Positions 55,678-64,000 of a stretch of DNA of 64,000 nt are shown one piece after another. This stretch comes from Bacteroidales bacterium. GTDB taxonomy: Bacteria > Bacteroidota > Bacteroidia > Bacteroidales > Marinilabiliaceae. The stretch's first letter is position 1; each line of letters starts with the position of its first letter. The notes below the pieces were generated by a model. It saw only the letters and a list, made by a program, of their open reading frames with translations, was not told the origin of the DNA and made no database searches. The stretch covers positions 62,001 through 126,000 of the forward strand of contig JAKSLE010000003.1 of NCBI GenBank assembly GCA_024401365.1, given 5' to 3'. Both the position numbers and the translations under genes were made by a program.

Positions 55678-56559
55678 ATGATAATATACGCTCGTAATTA
55701 TACGCCTGAGGCCAGGGATATATATGCAAGTCTGCTGAGTGCGATGCAGGCAAATGGCATCAAACCCAAGGTATGTGGCAGTCTGTATGACAATTTCATT
55801 ACGGACGGGCTAGCCACGGCCAATGATATGTTGCCATTGGAGCCTGTGCTGACAAGTTCGTCGGCGCGAGCCATGCTCAGCGTAGGAGGTGATGGTACTT
55901 TTTTGGAGTCGGCCAAGAAAGCCCTTATGACAGACATCCCCATTTTGGGAGTCAACAAAGGTAGGTTAGGTTTTCTGTCGGATTTACAATCAAGTCAGAT
56001 ACCCTGGGCAGTAGGCGAGTTGATAAGAGGGTCGTATCGAGTGGCGAACCTTGACGTTCTGTCTGTTTATGCTGGGGATCAGCGAGAGCCGCTAGACTAT
56101 GCTCTTAATGAGTTCTCGGTCAGCAAGTGTGACAACTCGTCGATGCTCACGATACATGCGTATATAGATGGGGATTATCTCACGACCTATTGGGCTGATG
56201 GTCTTATAGTCGCTACGGCGACGGGTTCGACGGCCTATTCGCTCAGTGTGGGAGGTCCGATAGCGTTCCCATCGACCCCTAGTTTCATTATTACGCCGAT
56301 AGCGCCACATAACCTAAGCATACGTCCGATAGTTGTCCCTAACAATGTAGCGATAAAATTGGTCGTAGAAGGTCGAGGTCCCAAGATATTGACCTCTATG
56401 GATGGACGTACGCACCTGATGGAGAACAATATGCAATTCCGCATAGGCAAGTCGCCCTTCTCGGTGAGGCGCATAGAACTTGAGGGGCACTCGTTCTTTG
56501 CTACGTTACGAGACAAGTTGATGTGGGGAGCAGACAGGAGAAATTACAAGACAGAGTAA
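55678..56559 (+). CDS. nadK: NAD kinase
   Basis: Phosphorylates NAD to NADP. The 293-residue product has the SVGGDGTFLES motif (GGDGT) at about residue 70, ALNEFSVSK at about 140 and DGLIVATATGSTAYSLSVGG at about 175. It lies after a terminator and 97 bases before porG. Confidence 0.95.
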   Translation: MIIYARNYTPEARDIYASLLSAMQANGIKPKVCGSLYDNFITDGLATANDMLPLEPVLTSSSARAMLSVGGDGTFLESAKKALMTDIPILGVNKGRLGFLSDLQSSQIPWAVGELIRGSYRVANLDVLSVYAGDQREPLDYALNEFSVSKCDNSSMLTIHAYIDGDYLTTYWADGLIVATATGSTAYSLSVGGPIAFPSTPSFIITPIAPHNLSIRPIVVPNNVAIKLVVEGRGPKILTSMDGRTHLMENNMQFRIGKSPFSVRRIELEGHSFFATLRDKLMWGADRRNYKTE

Positions 56560-56656
56560 CACAAAGTTGCGTTAATAATACCCTTTGACGGAATTTTTGG
56601 TACGTTACTTGAATAGTTTATATTGAGAAAGAGAATTTATTCTAACATTGTACTGG

Positions 56657-57442
56657 ATGTTGAAAGCATTGCTCATAATGAATATCATAGTTTTAGCGCT
56701 ATGTTGTTCAGTGAAAGCCCAAGACAAGCTTGAGTTGGGCGTAATGGGTGGTGTGTCATATTATATGGGTGACCTCAATCATTCTCAGCACTTCAAGGAG
56801 TCGCGTCCTGCTGTTGGTTTTATAGCTCGATATGCTATTACAGACCGACTAGCGGGAAAGGTGCATGTAATTGGTGGTGGGATAGCTGGGGAGTATCCTG
56901 GTATAGGGGAGAGGTATCCACTTCAATATCCAAATTTTGAGACTACAGCTGTAAGTTACAATAAGCTTGCGGAGGTAACAAAAGGTGAAGAGTATGAGTT
57001 TTCTCGCGTGCTAGTGAATGTGAGTGTGATGGGAGAATTCAATTTCAGATCGTATGACCATATCTTTAAACCCGAAGATTCGAAGTGGACTCCATATCTG
57101 ACTTTGGGCTTAGGTGCGACTTTTTATAAGAGTTATGTCGACAAACAGAGTGGGAAAACGGATTTTGTATTATCTTTGCCCTTTGGTTTGGGTGTCAAGT
57201 ATAAAGTCAACAAATGGTTGCGCGTAGGAGCAGAGTGGACTATGCATAAGACATTTGCTGACGATCTTGATTTAGTAGACCCGAACGGGGTACAAATTAA
57301 CCCGAATGATCCGTATGGTTCGAAGCATCATGCGCTGACTCATAACAATGACTGGGTGTCGTTTTGTGGTATAACTATCACTGCCAGTATGTGGCCGAGA
57401 AAGTTGAGCTGCAACGACGGCCTTAAGAATTATAACAAGTAG
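56657..57442 (+). CDS. porG: T9SS-associated outer-membrane protein PorG (DUF6089)
   Basis: A 261-residue exported barrel with the motif [17 protein letters not shown] close to the N-terminus and [16 protein letters not shown] at the end, features of the DUF6089/PorG family. In P. gingivalis PorG is a T9SS component that links the outer membrane to the PorK/PorN ring. It is followed two bases later by uppS, then bamA and skp, as in Porphyromonas. I use ATG 56657 rather than a TTG nine bases upstream. Confidence 0.85.
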   Translation: MLKALLIMNIIVLALCCSVKAQDKLELGVMGGVSYYMGDLNHSQHFKESRPAVGFIARYAITDRLAGKVHVIGGGIAGEYPGIGERYPLQYPNFETTAVSYNKLAEVTKGEEYEFSRVLVNVSVMGEFNFRSYDHIFKPEDSKWTPYLTLGLGATFYKSYVDKQSGKTDFVLSLPFGLGVKYKVNKWLRVGAEWTMHKTFADDLDLVDPNGVQINPNDPYGSKHHALTHNNDWVSFCGITITASMWPRKLSCNDGLKNYNK

Positions 57443-57444
57443 AT

Positions 57445-58188
57445 ATGTCGTTAAAGGACAAGATAGAAAAGGAGAAATTGCCGCGTCACGTTGCTATTAT
57501 CATGGATGGCAATGGGCGTTGGGCTAAGAAGCAAGGTAATGACGTGCGTTTGTATGGTCATCAGAATGCTATTACTGCTGTGCGTGAGGCTACAGAAGGC
57601 GCGGCTGAGTTGGGCATCGAGTACCTTACGCTTTATACCTTTTCGACAGAAAACTGGAATCGTCCTAAGGCAGAGGTTGATGGCTTGATGGCGTTGTTGG
57701 TAGCCACGATAGCGTCGGAGACACCTACTCTACTTAAAAATAATGTAAGGTTATGTGTGATAGGCAACAATTCGTTGCCAGCGGATGTACAGGCGAAGTT
57801 GGATGAATGTCTAGAGGCTACATCTAGCTGTACGGGACTTACATTAGTATTAGCTCTCAGTTACAGTTCCCGTTGGGAGATAACACGAGCTATGCAGAAT
57901 ATAGCCAAGGATGCTGCGAATGGTAAGATTAAGGCAGAAGATATTACGGATGAGACAGTATCTAGCTATATGGCGACCAACTTTATGCCTGATCCTGAGT
58001 TGCTTATCCGCACTAGTGGGGAGTATAGGATCAGTAATTTTCTGCTTTGGCAGATAGCGTACTCTGAGTTGTATTTTACTCCTGTATTATGGCCAGATTT
58101 TCGTAAGGAGAATCTTTACGAAGCCTTGGTAGAATTTCAGGGTAGAGAGAGACGTTTCGGTAAAACAAGCGAACAAGTTCAAAACTAA
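57445..58188 (+). CDS. uppS: Undecaprenyl diphosphate synthase
   Basis: Makes the C55 lipid carrier for peptidoglycan and LPS. The 247-residue cis-prenyltransferase has [16 protein letters not shown] at residue 15, [17 protein letters not shown], and [19 protein letters not shown] with the conserved RTSGE motif. It sits between porG and bamA. Confidence 0.97.
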   Translation: MSLKDKIEKEKLPRHVAIIMDGNGRWAKKQGNDVRLYGHQNAITAVREATEGAAELGIEYLTLYTFSTENWNRPKAEVDGLMALLVATIASETPTLLKNNVRLCVIGNNSLPADVQAKLDECLEATSSCTGLTLVLALSYSSRWEITRAMQNIAKDAANGKIKAEDITDETVSSYMATNFMPDPELLIRTSGEYRISNFLLWQIAYSELYFTPVLWPDFRKENLYEALVEFQGRERRFGKTSEQVQN

Positions 58189-58208
58189 ATATTATATAGA
58201 GCACGAGA

Positions 58209-60791
58209 ATGCGTAGATATAGATATATCACAAGTCTAATACTTTTACTACTTACGGTAGTGACGATGTCGTCGTATGCGCAAGAGACCAAAGAAGGAGA
58301 CGACGTAGTAAAGGTATCATACTCAGGAGTTGCACGTAAATATACTATAGCCGACATTGCGGTTACCGGTATTCCAAATATGGACCAAAAGATGCTTCTG
58401 AATCTTTCGGGGCTTAAGGTGGGGCAGGTAGTTTCTATTCCAGGCGACGAGTTGACGCAGGCTGTAAAGCGTTATCTTGGTCATGGCCTTTTTTCGGATG
58501 CCAAGGTATATGTAAATAAGGTAGAGGATAACAATGCATATATTGAGATAGCACTAAAGGAGCGTCCAAGGTTGACGAGGATAGCATTCCATGGAATCAA
58601 GAAAAGTGAGATAAAGGATGTAGAGCCAAAGGTAGCCATTATGGAAGGCACTCAGGTAACGCCATTCTTGATTACTCGTGCAGAAAAATATGTAAAGCAA
58701 TACTTTGTAGGTAAGGGATTTTATAATGTTGACGTAAAGATTACGCAACGTAATGACCCTAAAAACGAAGGGTTTGTTATTCTTGACTGTTCAATAGACA
58801 AGAAAGAGAAGGTAAAAGTTAAGTCTCTTGTATTCCGAGGCAATAAAGTCATGCCATATCGCAAGCTTAACCGTGCGATGAAGAAGACCAACGAGAAGGC
58901 TTTGTACAATTTCTTCCGTACGAAGAAGTTTATTGATGAGTCGTATCAGGCAGACCTTGTAAAACTCATTGAGTTCTATAACAAGAATGGTTATAGAGAT
59001 GCGCGAGTTCTCAAGGATGAAGTTGTACGTAATGATGACAACACGGTATCTATTACTATTGATATAGAAGAGGGTCGTCAGTACTATCTTGGTGAAATCT
59101 CTTGGGTAGGAAACAGTATTTATTCGGGAGAGACACTTTCTTCGATACTTCAGATGAAGAAAGGAGACGTGTACAACAGCAAGAAGATGAACAAGCGTCT
59201 CAAGGAAGATGAAGATGCGGTATCCAATGCTTACTATGACAATGGTTATCTAGGTTCGTATATTATACCTTTGGAGACAAATGTCTATGGTGATACTATA
59301 GATATAGAGATGCGAGTTAATGAGGGTAATCAGTATACTATACGAGAGGTTATCATCAAAGGAAATGACAAGACGCATGAGCGAGTAGTACGTCGTGAGA
59401 TTCGTACCAAGCCAGGTCAGTTGTTCAGCAAATCAGAACTTATACGTACGGTTCGTGAGTTGGCCAACTTAGGACACTTTGATCCAGAAAAGATGAATCC
59501 TGTGCCGGTGAATGATGATGATGCCAGCATGGTAGACATTATATATAATCTAGAAGAGAAGTCGAATGACCAGGTTGAGGTGTCAGGTGGTTATGGTGCG
59601 GGTATGTTTGTAGGTTCGTTAGGACTTTCGTTCAACAACTTCTCGCTAAGAAATCTTTTCAACAAAGAGGCATATAGTCCGCTTCCTACGGGTGATGGAC
59701 AGAAGTTGTCCCTCAAGGCGCAGGCCAATGGTAAGTATTTCAAGTCGTTCAGTATTTCCTTTACAGAGCCATGGCTTGGAGGCAAGAGGCCGAATTCATT
59801 CTCGATATCAGCGTTTGTTTCCTCTCAGACAGGTGTAAGTAAGAGTTACTACAACAACTTCTACAATGGTTACTCTGAGGGTTACAATATGGGAGAAGCC
59901 AACAAGCCATTAAGAAAAGAGCTTCATCAGTATCGCAAGGTATCGGGTTTCTCGGTAGGATTTGGTAAGCGTTTGACATGGCCAGATGACTGGTTTGTTC
60001 TCTATACGGAGGCTGGATATCAGCACTATAACCTACGTAACTGGCAGTACTTCCTCATGCAGAATGGACATAGCCATGATATATCGCTTGGTGTGACATT
60101 GTCTCGTAGTTCAATAGATAATCCTATTTATACACGTTCGGGATCGAACTTCTCGCTTGGCTTGCATTTCACACCTCCATATTCTTGGTTTACGGATCAT
60201 AACTGGAAGAATGAGGATGACGAGCAAGAGTTGTATGAATTTATTGAGTATCACAAGTGGTCGTTTAAGGGAGCTATGTTCAAGCCTCTTGACAGTGTAC
60301 GCAAGTTGGTCTTGATGGCGAAGTTTGAGATGGGCTTCTTGGGATATTACGATTTGTACCGCAAGTCGCCATTCCAGAAATTTGTGATGGGTGGTGATGG
60401 TATGTCGGGATATTCGACATACGGTGAAGAGACTATTGGATTGCGCGGATATGAGAATGCGTCGCTCACGCCACGTAAGGTAGTGAATGGCTCGTACTCG
60501 TACGATGGTAATATTTACAACAAGTTTACTATGGAGCTACGTTATCCATTGACATTGAAGCCACAAGCTACGGTATTTGCACTTGCATTTGCTGAGGCAG
60601 GTAACTGTTGGAGTGAGTTCCAGGACTATTCGCCATTTGACCTCAAGCGTTCGGCTGGTGTAGGTTTGCGTATTTTCCTACCGATGTTTGGTCTTCTTGG
60701 TATAGACTGGGGATATGGATTTGACAAGGTTGACGGCTTCAACAAGGCGGGAGGTTCGCAGTTCCACTTCGTAATGGGACAATCATTCTAG
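58209..60791 (+). CDS. bamA: Outer-membrane assembly factor BamA
   Basis: Core of the machinery that inserts outer-membrane proteins. The 860-residue product has a signal peptide (MSSYAQ), five POTRA-like domains (about residues 40-430, for example VKVKSLVFRGNKVMPYRKL and REVIIKGNDKTHERVVRR), and a C-terminal Omp85 barrel (from about SGGYGAGMFVGSLGLSFNNF). The conserved barrel loop motif is seen as VGLRIFLPMFGLLGIDWGYG. It is followed by four Skp-like chaperone genes. Confidence 0.96.
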   Translation: MRRYRYITSLILLLLTVVTMSSYAQETKEGDDVVKVSYSGVARKYTIADIAVTGIPNMDQKMLLNLSGLKVGQVVSIPGDELTQAVKRYLGHGLFSDAKVYVNKVEDNNAYIEIALKERPRLTRIAFHGIKKSEIKDVEPKVAIMEGTQVTPFLITRAEKYVKQYFVGKGFYNVDVKITQRNDPKNEGFVILDCSIDKKEKVKVKSLVFRGNKVMPYRKLNRAMKKTNEKALYNFFRTKKFIDESYQADLVKLIEFYNKNGYRDARVLKDEVVRNDDNTVSITIDIEEGRQYYLGEISWVGNSIYSGETLSSILQMKKGDVYNSKKMNKRLKEDEDAVSNAYYDNGYLGSYIIPLETNVYGDTIDIEMRVNEGNQYTIREVIIKGNDKTHERVVRREIRTKPGQLFSKSELIRTVRELANLGHFDPEKMNPVPVNDDDASMVDIIYNLEEKSNDQVEVSGGYGAGMFVGSLGLSFNNFSLRNLFNKEAYSPLPTGDGQKLSLKAQANGKYFKSFSISFTEPWLGGKRPNSFSISAFVSSQTGVSKSYYNNFYNGYSEGYNMGEANKPLRKELHQYRKVSGFSVGFGKRLTWPDDWFVLYTEAGYQHYNLRNWQYFLMQNGHSHDISLGVTLSRSSIDNPIYTRSGSNFSLGLHFTPPYSWFTDHNWKNEDDEQELYEFIEYHKWSFKGAMFKPLDSVRKLVLMAKFEMGFLGYYDLYRKSPFQKFVMGGDGMSGYSTYGEETIGLRGYENASLTPRKVVNGSYSYDGNIYNKFTMELRYPLTLKPQATVFALAFAEAGNCWSEFQDYSPFDLKRSAGVGLRIFLPMFGLLGIDWGYGFDKVDGFNKAGGSQFHFVMGQSF

Positions 60792-60869
60792 TATAAGATT
60801 GAAGAGATTGGCATAAAATTTGAATAGACAGTGTTACAAATAATAGTATAAACTAAACACTTGAAAGAT

Positions 60870-61385
60870 ATGAAGAACATATTGTTGACTATTGGGTTAA
60901 TGCTTACAATGGTTTGTGCAGTATCGGCACAGAAGATAGCATTTGTTGACACAGAGTATATTCTCAAGAATATTCCTGCGTATGAGTCGGCTAACGAGCA
61001 GATATCAACTATTTCGAAGAAGTATGAGGATGAGATAAAGGCTAAGATGCAAGAGGTATCTAATCTTTATGAGACATATCGTACTGAGAGTGTTTTCTTG
61101 ACAGCAGACATGAAGGTTAAGAAAGAGAATGAGATTATAGAGAAGGAGAAAGCTGCAAAGCAGCTCCAGCAGAGATATTTTGGTCAGGATGGTGATTTGT
61201 ACAAGAGCAGAGAGTCTCTAGTAAAGCCTATCCAAGATCAGGTATACAATGCCATTATGGCCATTGCAAAAGAGAAGAATCTTGGCGCTATATTTGACAA
61301 GTCGTCCTCTAATGGACTGATGTTTGCGGATTCGGCGTTGGATATCTCTGATGCGGTATTGAAGAATTTAGGCTACACTAAGTAG
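60870..61385 (+). CDS. Skp/OmpH-family periplasmic chaperone 1
   Basis: A 171-residue exported protein (VCAVSAQKIAFVDTEY) with a long coiled coil of about 90 residues, the Skp tentacle pattern, and a C-terminal NLGAIFDKSSSNGLM beta part. It chaperones unfolded outer-membrane proteins. The ATG at 60870 is used; the track-like TTG nine bases upstream is less likely. Confidence 0.92.
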   Translation: MKNILLTIGLMLTMVCAVSAQKIAFVDTEYILKNIPAYESANEQISTISKKYEDEIKAKMQEVSNLYETYRTESVFLTADMKVKKENEIIEKEKAAKQLQQRYFGQDGDLYKSRESLVKPIQDQVYNAIMAIAKEKNLGAIFDKSSSNGLMFADSALDISDAVLKNLGYTK

Positions 61386-61413
61386 AGAAACATACACTTA
61401 ACCAAATAAAAAG

Positions 61414-61920
61414 ATGAGATACTTATTTACTCTCCTTGCACTATTGGCATTTTTGCCAGCAATGCAAGCGCAAGAGCTTAAGTTTGGACACTTCAACAGT
61501 AGTGCTTTCATGGAGAAGATGCCAGACATTAAGCAATTGCAGGCTGATATGGATAAGCGTCAAGGTGAAATAGAGTCGCAGGTAGCTTCTTTGCGTGAGC
61601 TTGGTCAGAAGAAAATGCAAGACTTTCAGTCGAAGCAAGCTTCTATGACAGAAGAGCAGAAGCGCGAGGCATTTGTGGAGCTCCAGGAACTTGACCAGCG
61701 TGTTCAGACATTTATTCAGACATCGCAGCAAGATTTACAGAAACAGTATCAAGAGCGCTTGTTACCTATACAGCAGAAGCTTTTGAGGGCGGTACAAGAG
61801 GTAGGTGCTGAGAATGGTATGCTTTACATTTTCGAGAGCGAAGGAGGCTTGACCATTCATGTATCTGACAAGAGTACAGACATTGCGCCACTTGTAAAGA
61901 AGAAGTTAGGCATTCAGTAA
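61414..61920 (+). CDS. Skp/OmpH-family periplasmic chaperone 2
   Basis: A 168-residue exported protein (signal peptide ending MQAQ) with LKFGHFNSSAFMEKMPDIKQ and a coiled coil rich in Gln and Glu (about 30-115), then NGMLYIFESEGGLTIHV. It follows chaperone 1 by 28 bases. Confidence 0.92.
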   Translation: MRYLFTLLALLAFLPAMQAQELKFGHFNSSAFMEKMPDIKQLQADMDKRQGEIESQVASLRELGQKKMQDFQSKQASMTEEQKREAFVELQELDQRVQTFIQTSQQDLQKQYQERLLPIQQKLLRAVQEVGAENGMLYIFESEGGLTIHVSDKSTDIAPLVKKKLGIQ

Positions 61921-61954
61921 ATCAGCAAAAGAAGTATACATATATAACTAAGAT

Positions 61955-62488
61955 ATGACGATGAAAATCAAGAATATGATATTGGCCGTAGTTGCGATGT
62001 TGATGGCATGCACAGTATCGGCACAGGCGCAGAACCTCAAGTTTGCGCACATTGACTCACAGAAGTTGGTACAGCAGCTTGATGAATTCAAGCAGGCGCA
62101 GTCGAAGCTTGAGGCAGAAAGCAAGAAGATCAGCGAGCAGATGCAGTCGATGCAGACAGAGCTTCAGACAAAGTACAACGATTACATGTCGAAGGCAGAC
62201 TCGCTTCCAGACGTAGTACGTCAGGTACGTGAGCAGGAGCTACAAGAGATGCAGCAGCGTATGCAGGTAATGGGTCAGGCAGCAGAGCAGAGCCTTCAGC
62301 AGACACAGGCAAAGTTGTTGCAGCCAATTCTTACAAAGATTCAAGAGGCTATAGATGCTGTAGGTAAGGAGAATGGTTTTATTTATGTATTTGACCTTAC
62401 ATCGCAAGTAGTTCTTTATCACTCTGAGCAGAGTGTAGATGCAGAGCCACTTGTATTGGCGAAGTTAGCTTCAATGCCTAAGCAGTAA
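61955..62488 (+). CDS. Skp/OmpH-family periplasmic chaperone 3
   Basis: A 177-residue exported protein (VSAQAQNLKFAHIDSQKLVQ) with a coiled coil dominated by Gln-Met-Gln residues and the end motif NGFIYVFDLTSQVVLYHSEQ. Two ATGs six bases apart could start it. Confidence 0.92.
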   Translation: MTMKIKNMILAVVAMLMACTVSAQAQNLKFAHIDSQKLVQQLDEFKQAQSKLEAESKKISEQMQSMQTELQTKYNDYMSKADSLPDVVRQVREQELQEMQQRMQVMGQAAEQSLQQTQAKLLQPILTKIQEAIDAVGKENGFIYVFDLTSQVVLYHSEQSVDAEPLVLAKLASMPKQ

Positions 62489-62501
62489 TATCATTTGATA
62501 T

Positions 62502-63020
62502 ATGCGTAGCACTATACGATATTCGGTACTTATTCTTGTCCTTTTTCTTGCTGTTGTAGGAGTAAAGGCGCAAGATTATAGATTTGCGCACCTTAACTTT
62601 CAGGCTATTCTGAATGATTTCCCTGCAAAGATTGAGGCAGAGGCGAAACTTTATGATGAGACGCAGAAGTTGAAAGATCAGCTACTCGTCATGAATGCCG
62701 AGCTTGAGCGCAGGTATGTGGACTATGTTCAGAAGCGAGACTCCTTACCAGATTTGGTACGCACGACCATTGAGAAGGACTTGCAAGATACTGAGACACG
62801 TATAGAGACATATAGAGAGATGGCGTTGCGCAGTATTTCGGAGAAAGAAGAGAAGCTTCTCAAGCCAATTATTGACAAGATAATGGCTGCGATAGAGAAG
62901 GTACGAGAAGAGCGTGACTTCATTTACATTTTTGATACCAGTACGAAAGTCATTTTAACCTACTCCTCGATGAGCTATGATGCAGAACCACTGGTCAGGG
63001 CGAAGTTAGGAATGGATTAG
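62502..63020 (+). CDS. Skp/OmpH-family periplasmic chaperone 4
   Basis: A 172-residue exported protein (VGVKAQDYRFAHLNFQAILN) with a charged coiled coil and ending DFIYIFDTSTKVILTYSS. It is closest to chaperone 3 in its head (RFAHLNFQ against KFAHIDSQ) and tail, and lies 13 bases after it. Confidence 0.92.
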   Translation: MRSTIRYSVLILVLFLAVVGVKAQDYRFAHLNFQAILNDFPAKIEAEAKLYDETQKLKDQLLVMNAELERRYVDYVQKRDSLPDLVRTTIEKDLQDTETRIETYREMALRSISEKEEKLLKPIIDKIMAAIEKVREERDFIYIFDTSTKVILTYSSMSYDAEPLVRAKLGMD

Positions 63021-63043
63021 AAGAGATTTTTGTAAGATATTTG

Positions 63044-63070
63044 AAGGACTCACAGTAGTGGGTCCTTTTT
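63044..63070 (+). terminator. Terminator of the bamA-skp operon
   Basis: AAGGACTCAC and GTGGGTCCTT form a stem (one G-T pair) with a four-base loop and a run of T. Confidence 0.8.
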
Positions 63071-63150
63071 GTTTTTATGTTAAATAAGGGTGGAAAAAGG
63101 CGAAAAATATGTCGTTCGTCAAAAAAAAGTGCAGTTCGTCAAAAATATGA

Positions 63151-63180
63151 TTGCGGTGAAACGAGAAGGTGTTAATATTG
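63151..63180 (+). promoter_or_regulatory. Promoter-like element before the CTACTA region
   Basis: TTG at 63151-63153, 19 bases, then TAATATTG at 63173-63180, one base off the Bacteroidetes -7 consensus. It would start a transcript near 63187. Confidence 0.4.
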
Positions 63181-63210
63181 TATCAACAAAAGGAGATAAC
63201 TAAACAATCG

Positions 63211-63267
63211 ACTACTAAACTACTAGAAGACTACTAAACTACTAGGAAACTAATAAACTACTATGAT
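63211..63267 (+). repeat. Three tandem 19-base repeats
   Basis: Units at 63211-63229, 63230-63248 and 63249-63267 share the consensus ACTACTAAACTACTAGRAR. The first two differ at two or three bases, the third more. Confidence 0.85.
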
Positions 63268-63489
63268 GATGATTAACACTTTGAGAGATTACGATTAGAC
63301 TACTATAATAAGTAAAAGATACTTATACGATATATATGACTCAACTAGCTACTATGATTGACAACGGAACTACTAAACGATACTAGAAAGAACTACTAAC
63401 ATACTACTAATAAGCTACGATGAGGCTGCAATGGTTGAATCGAACGATTATGAGGCGTTATGTAAAAAGAGTTAAGTTTATTCCCATAG

Positions 63490-63526
63490 GGCTAGAACAA
63501 GAGTTCTAGCCTTTTTTATTTTTTGG
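63490..63526 (+). terminator. Strong intrinsic terminator of the candidate ncRNA
   Basis: Perfect 9-base stem GGCTAGAAC / GTTCTAGCC with loop AAGA, followed by TTTTTTATTTTTT. Confidence 0.9.
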
Positions 63527-63594
63527 AGGGGAGAGTATATTTGAGAATAGGGTAGATATGCATATCTTTGTGCAAATATTAGAATAGAGTGTAT

Positions 63595-63813
63595 ATGGAT
63601 ACCTACGTCACACTGTTTTTGTTTACGTTGGCAATAGTAGCTATTGCTGGCATCCTATTGGGCATTCAGATACTTATTAAGAAGAATGGCAAGTTCAGCT
63701 CTCAGCATATTGGGCAGAGTAAGGCCATGCGAGAAAGAGGGATCCACTGTTTGCAGACGCAGGATAGGATAGCATATAATGACAAGCGTAACGTAACAGA
63801 CATGGAGAAATGA
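63595..63813 (+). CDS. Small single-TM protein, Bacteroidales conserved type
   Basis: A 72-residue protein with one N-terminal membrane segment (LFLFTLAIVAIAGILLGIQI) and a basic cytoplasmic tail with SSQHIGQSKAMRERGIHCLQ and TQDRIAYNDK. I recall similar short proteins in Bacteroidales, annotated only as membrane proteins; they faintly recall NqrM-like maturation proteins but lack their cysteine cluster. ATG 63595 is used. Its stop overlaps the next start (ATGA). Confidence 0.7.
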   Translation: MDTYVTLFLFTLAIVAIAGILLGIQILIKKNGKFSSQHIGQSKAMRERGIHCLQTQDRIAYNDKRNVTDMEK

Positions 63814-64000
63814 AGAGAGATACAAACGATATATACTTTGGGGTTATATTGGCTGTGACATTAGTGTTCGGCCTATTGCTATTCAATTTAAGGATTGACG
63901 AAGGAGGAGATGACAGTACCTATATCTGTCGTGCCATGGATGTAGTGGCCAGTGGTACCTATCCTACGTTTCAGGGTCCGTTGTATCCATGGTTTCTTGC
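63810..64000 (+). CDS. Start of a membrane glycosyltransferase (GT39/ArnT-like), cut by edge
   Basis: Only 63 residues are visible: one membrane helix (FGVILAVTLVFGLLLFNL) followed by DEGGDDSTYICRAMDVVASG and YPTFQGPLYPWF. The DEG/DDS acidic pair right after the first helix is typical of GT-C fold enzymes. The rest lies outside the window. Confidence 0.6.
   Translation, partial: MKRDTNDIYFGVILAVTLVFGLLLFNLRIDEGGDDSTYICRAMDVVASGTYPTFQGPLYPWFL

Larger units (their letters stand above)
63187..63526 (+). ncRNA. Candidate non-coding RNA with CTACTA repeats
   Basis: Most of this 0.57 kb gene-less stretch lacks a credible reading frame. Ten CTACTA words occur between 63212 and 63409. The unit ends in a strong terminator, and a promoter-like element lies at its start, so a transcript of about 330 bases without a protein is plausible. 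The function is unknown and it could also be decayed sequence. Confidence 0.4.

Noticed and set aside
63211-63267. Possible CRISPR array from 19-base repeats
   Set aside because: Units are directly adjacent with no spacers and too short; no cas genes nearby.
1-64000. tRNA, rRNA or prophage genes
   Set aside because: No cloverleaf-like sequence, rRNA signature, integrase, capsid or tail gene was recognised by eye; a covariance search would be needed to exclude short RNAs.

Overview
The window looks like a chromosomal segment from a Bacteroidales bacterium (Prevotella/Porphyromonadaceae-like). The grounds are recurring Bacteroidetes-type promoters (TTG or TTTG, about 20 bases, then TAnnTTTG), several type IX secretion system (T9SS) genes, a PorG-UppS-BamA-Skp cluster in the order I recall from Porphyromonas, and a LysS with a Bacteroidetes-style C-terminal extension. 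I see no rRNA, tRNA, integrase, transposase or CRISPR array.

Layout. 1-3845 (minus): lysS, gpsA and a truncated pgi. 3938-8477 (minus): a YitT-like membrane protein, a DUF4143-type AAA ATPase with two operator-like palindromes at its promoter and a decayed piece of yitT on its far side, a secreted protein with a duplicated domain, and a small basic protein. 8680-15601 (plus): ECF sigma factor, probable anti-sigma factor, lipoprotein, SPFH-SHOCT protein, zinc-ribbon membrane protein and a hybrid sensor kinase, which together resemble an envelope-stress module. 15650-23017: pepP, porV, mpl, a DUF4286 gene, ruvC, queA and a barrel-like protein, closely packed. 23430-37146: a GldJ/GldK-type lipoprotein, obg, purE, two envelope proteins, porZ, dxs (opposite strand), an OmpA-type lipoprotein and porU. 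37240-39576: a second ECF sigma module with secreted partners.

39765-53521 is the most distinctive part: eleven tightly packed genes that form an aryl-polyene-like biosynthesis and export cluster (O-methyltransferase, three acyltransferase domains, hotdog dehydratase, two ketosynthases each carrying a fused extra domain, ACP, LolA-like carrier, CoA-ligase-like enzyme, and an MMPL exporter with an extra methyltransferase-like tail). A good promoter lies just before the first gene and a terminator-like hairpin before that. No ketoreductase, thioesterase or aromatic ammonia-lyase is present, so these would have to come from elsewhere.

53601-63020: rplU, rpmA, serS, nadK, then porG, uppS, bamA and four consecutive skp/ompH paralogues. 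After their terminator comes a gene-less 0.57 kb stretch holding three tandem 19-base repeats, ten CTACTA words, a promoter-like element and a strong hairpin terminator: a candidate non-coding RNA. The window ends in a small membrane protein and the start of a probable membrane glycosyltransferase.

A 14-17 base word (AAAATTGCGAGCAAC and close variants) recurs five times, three times inside genes, once exactly at the linker of a fused ketosynthase. All identifications rest on reading motifs and architecture; no database search was run.
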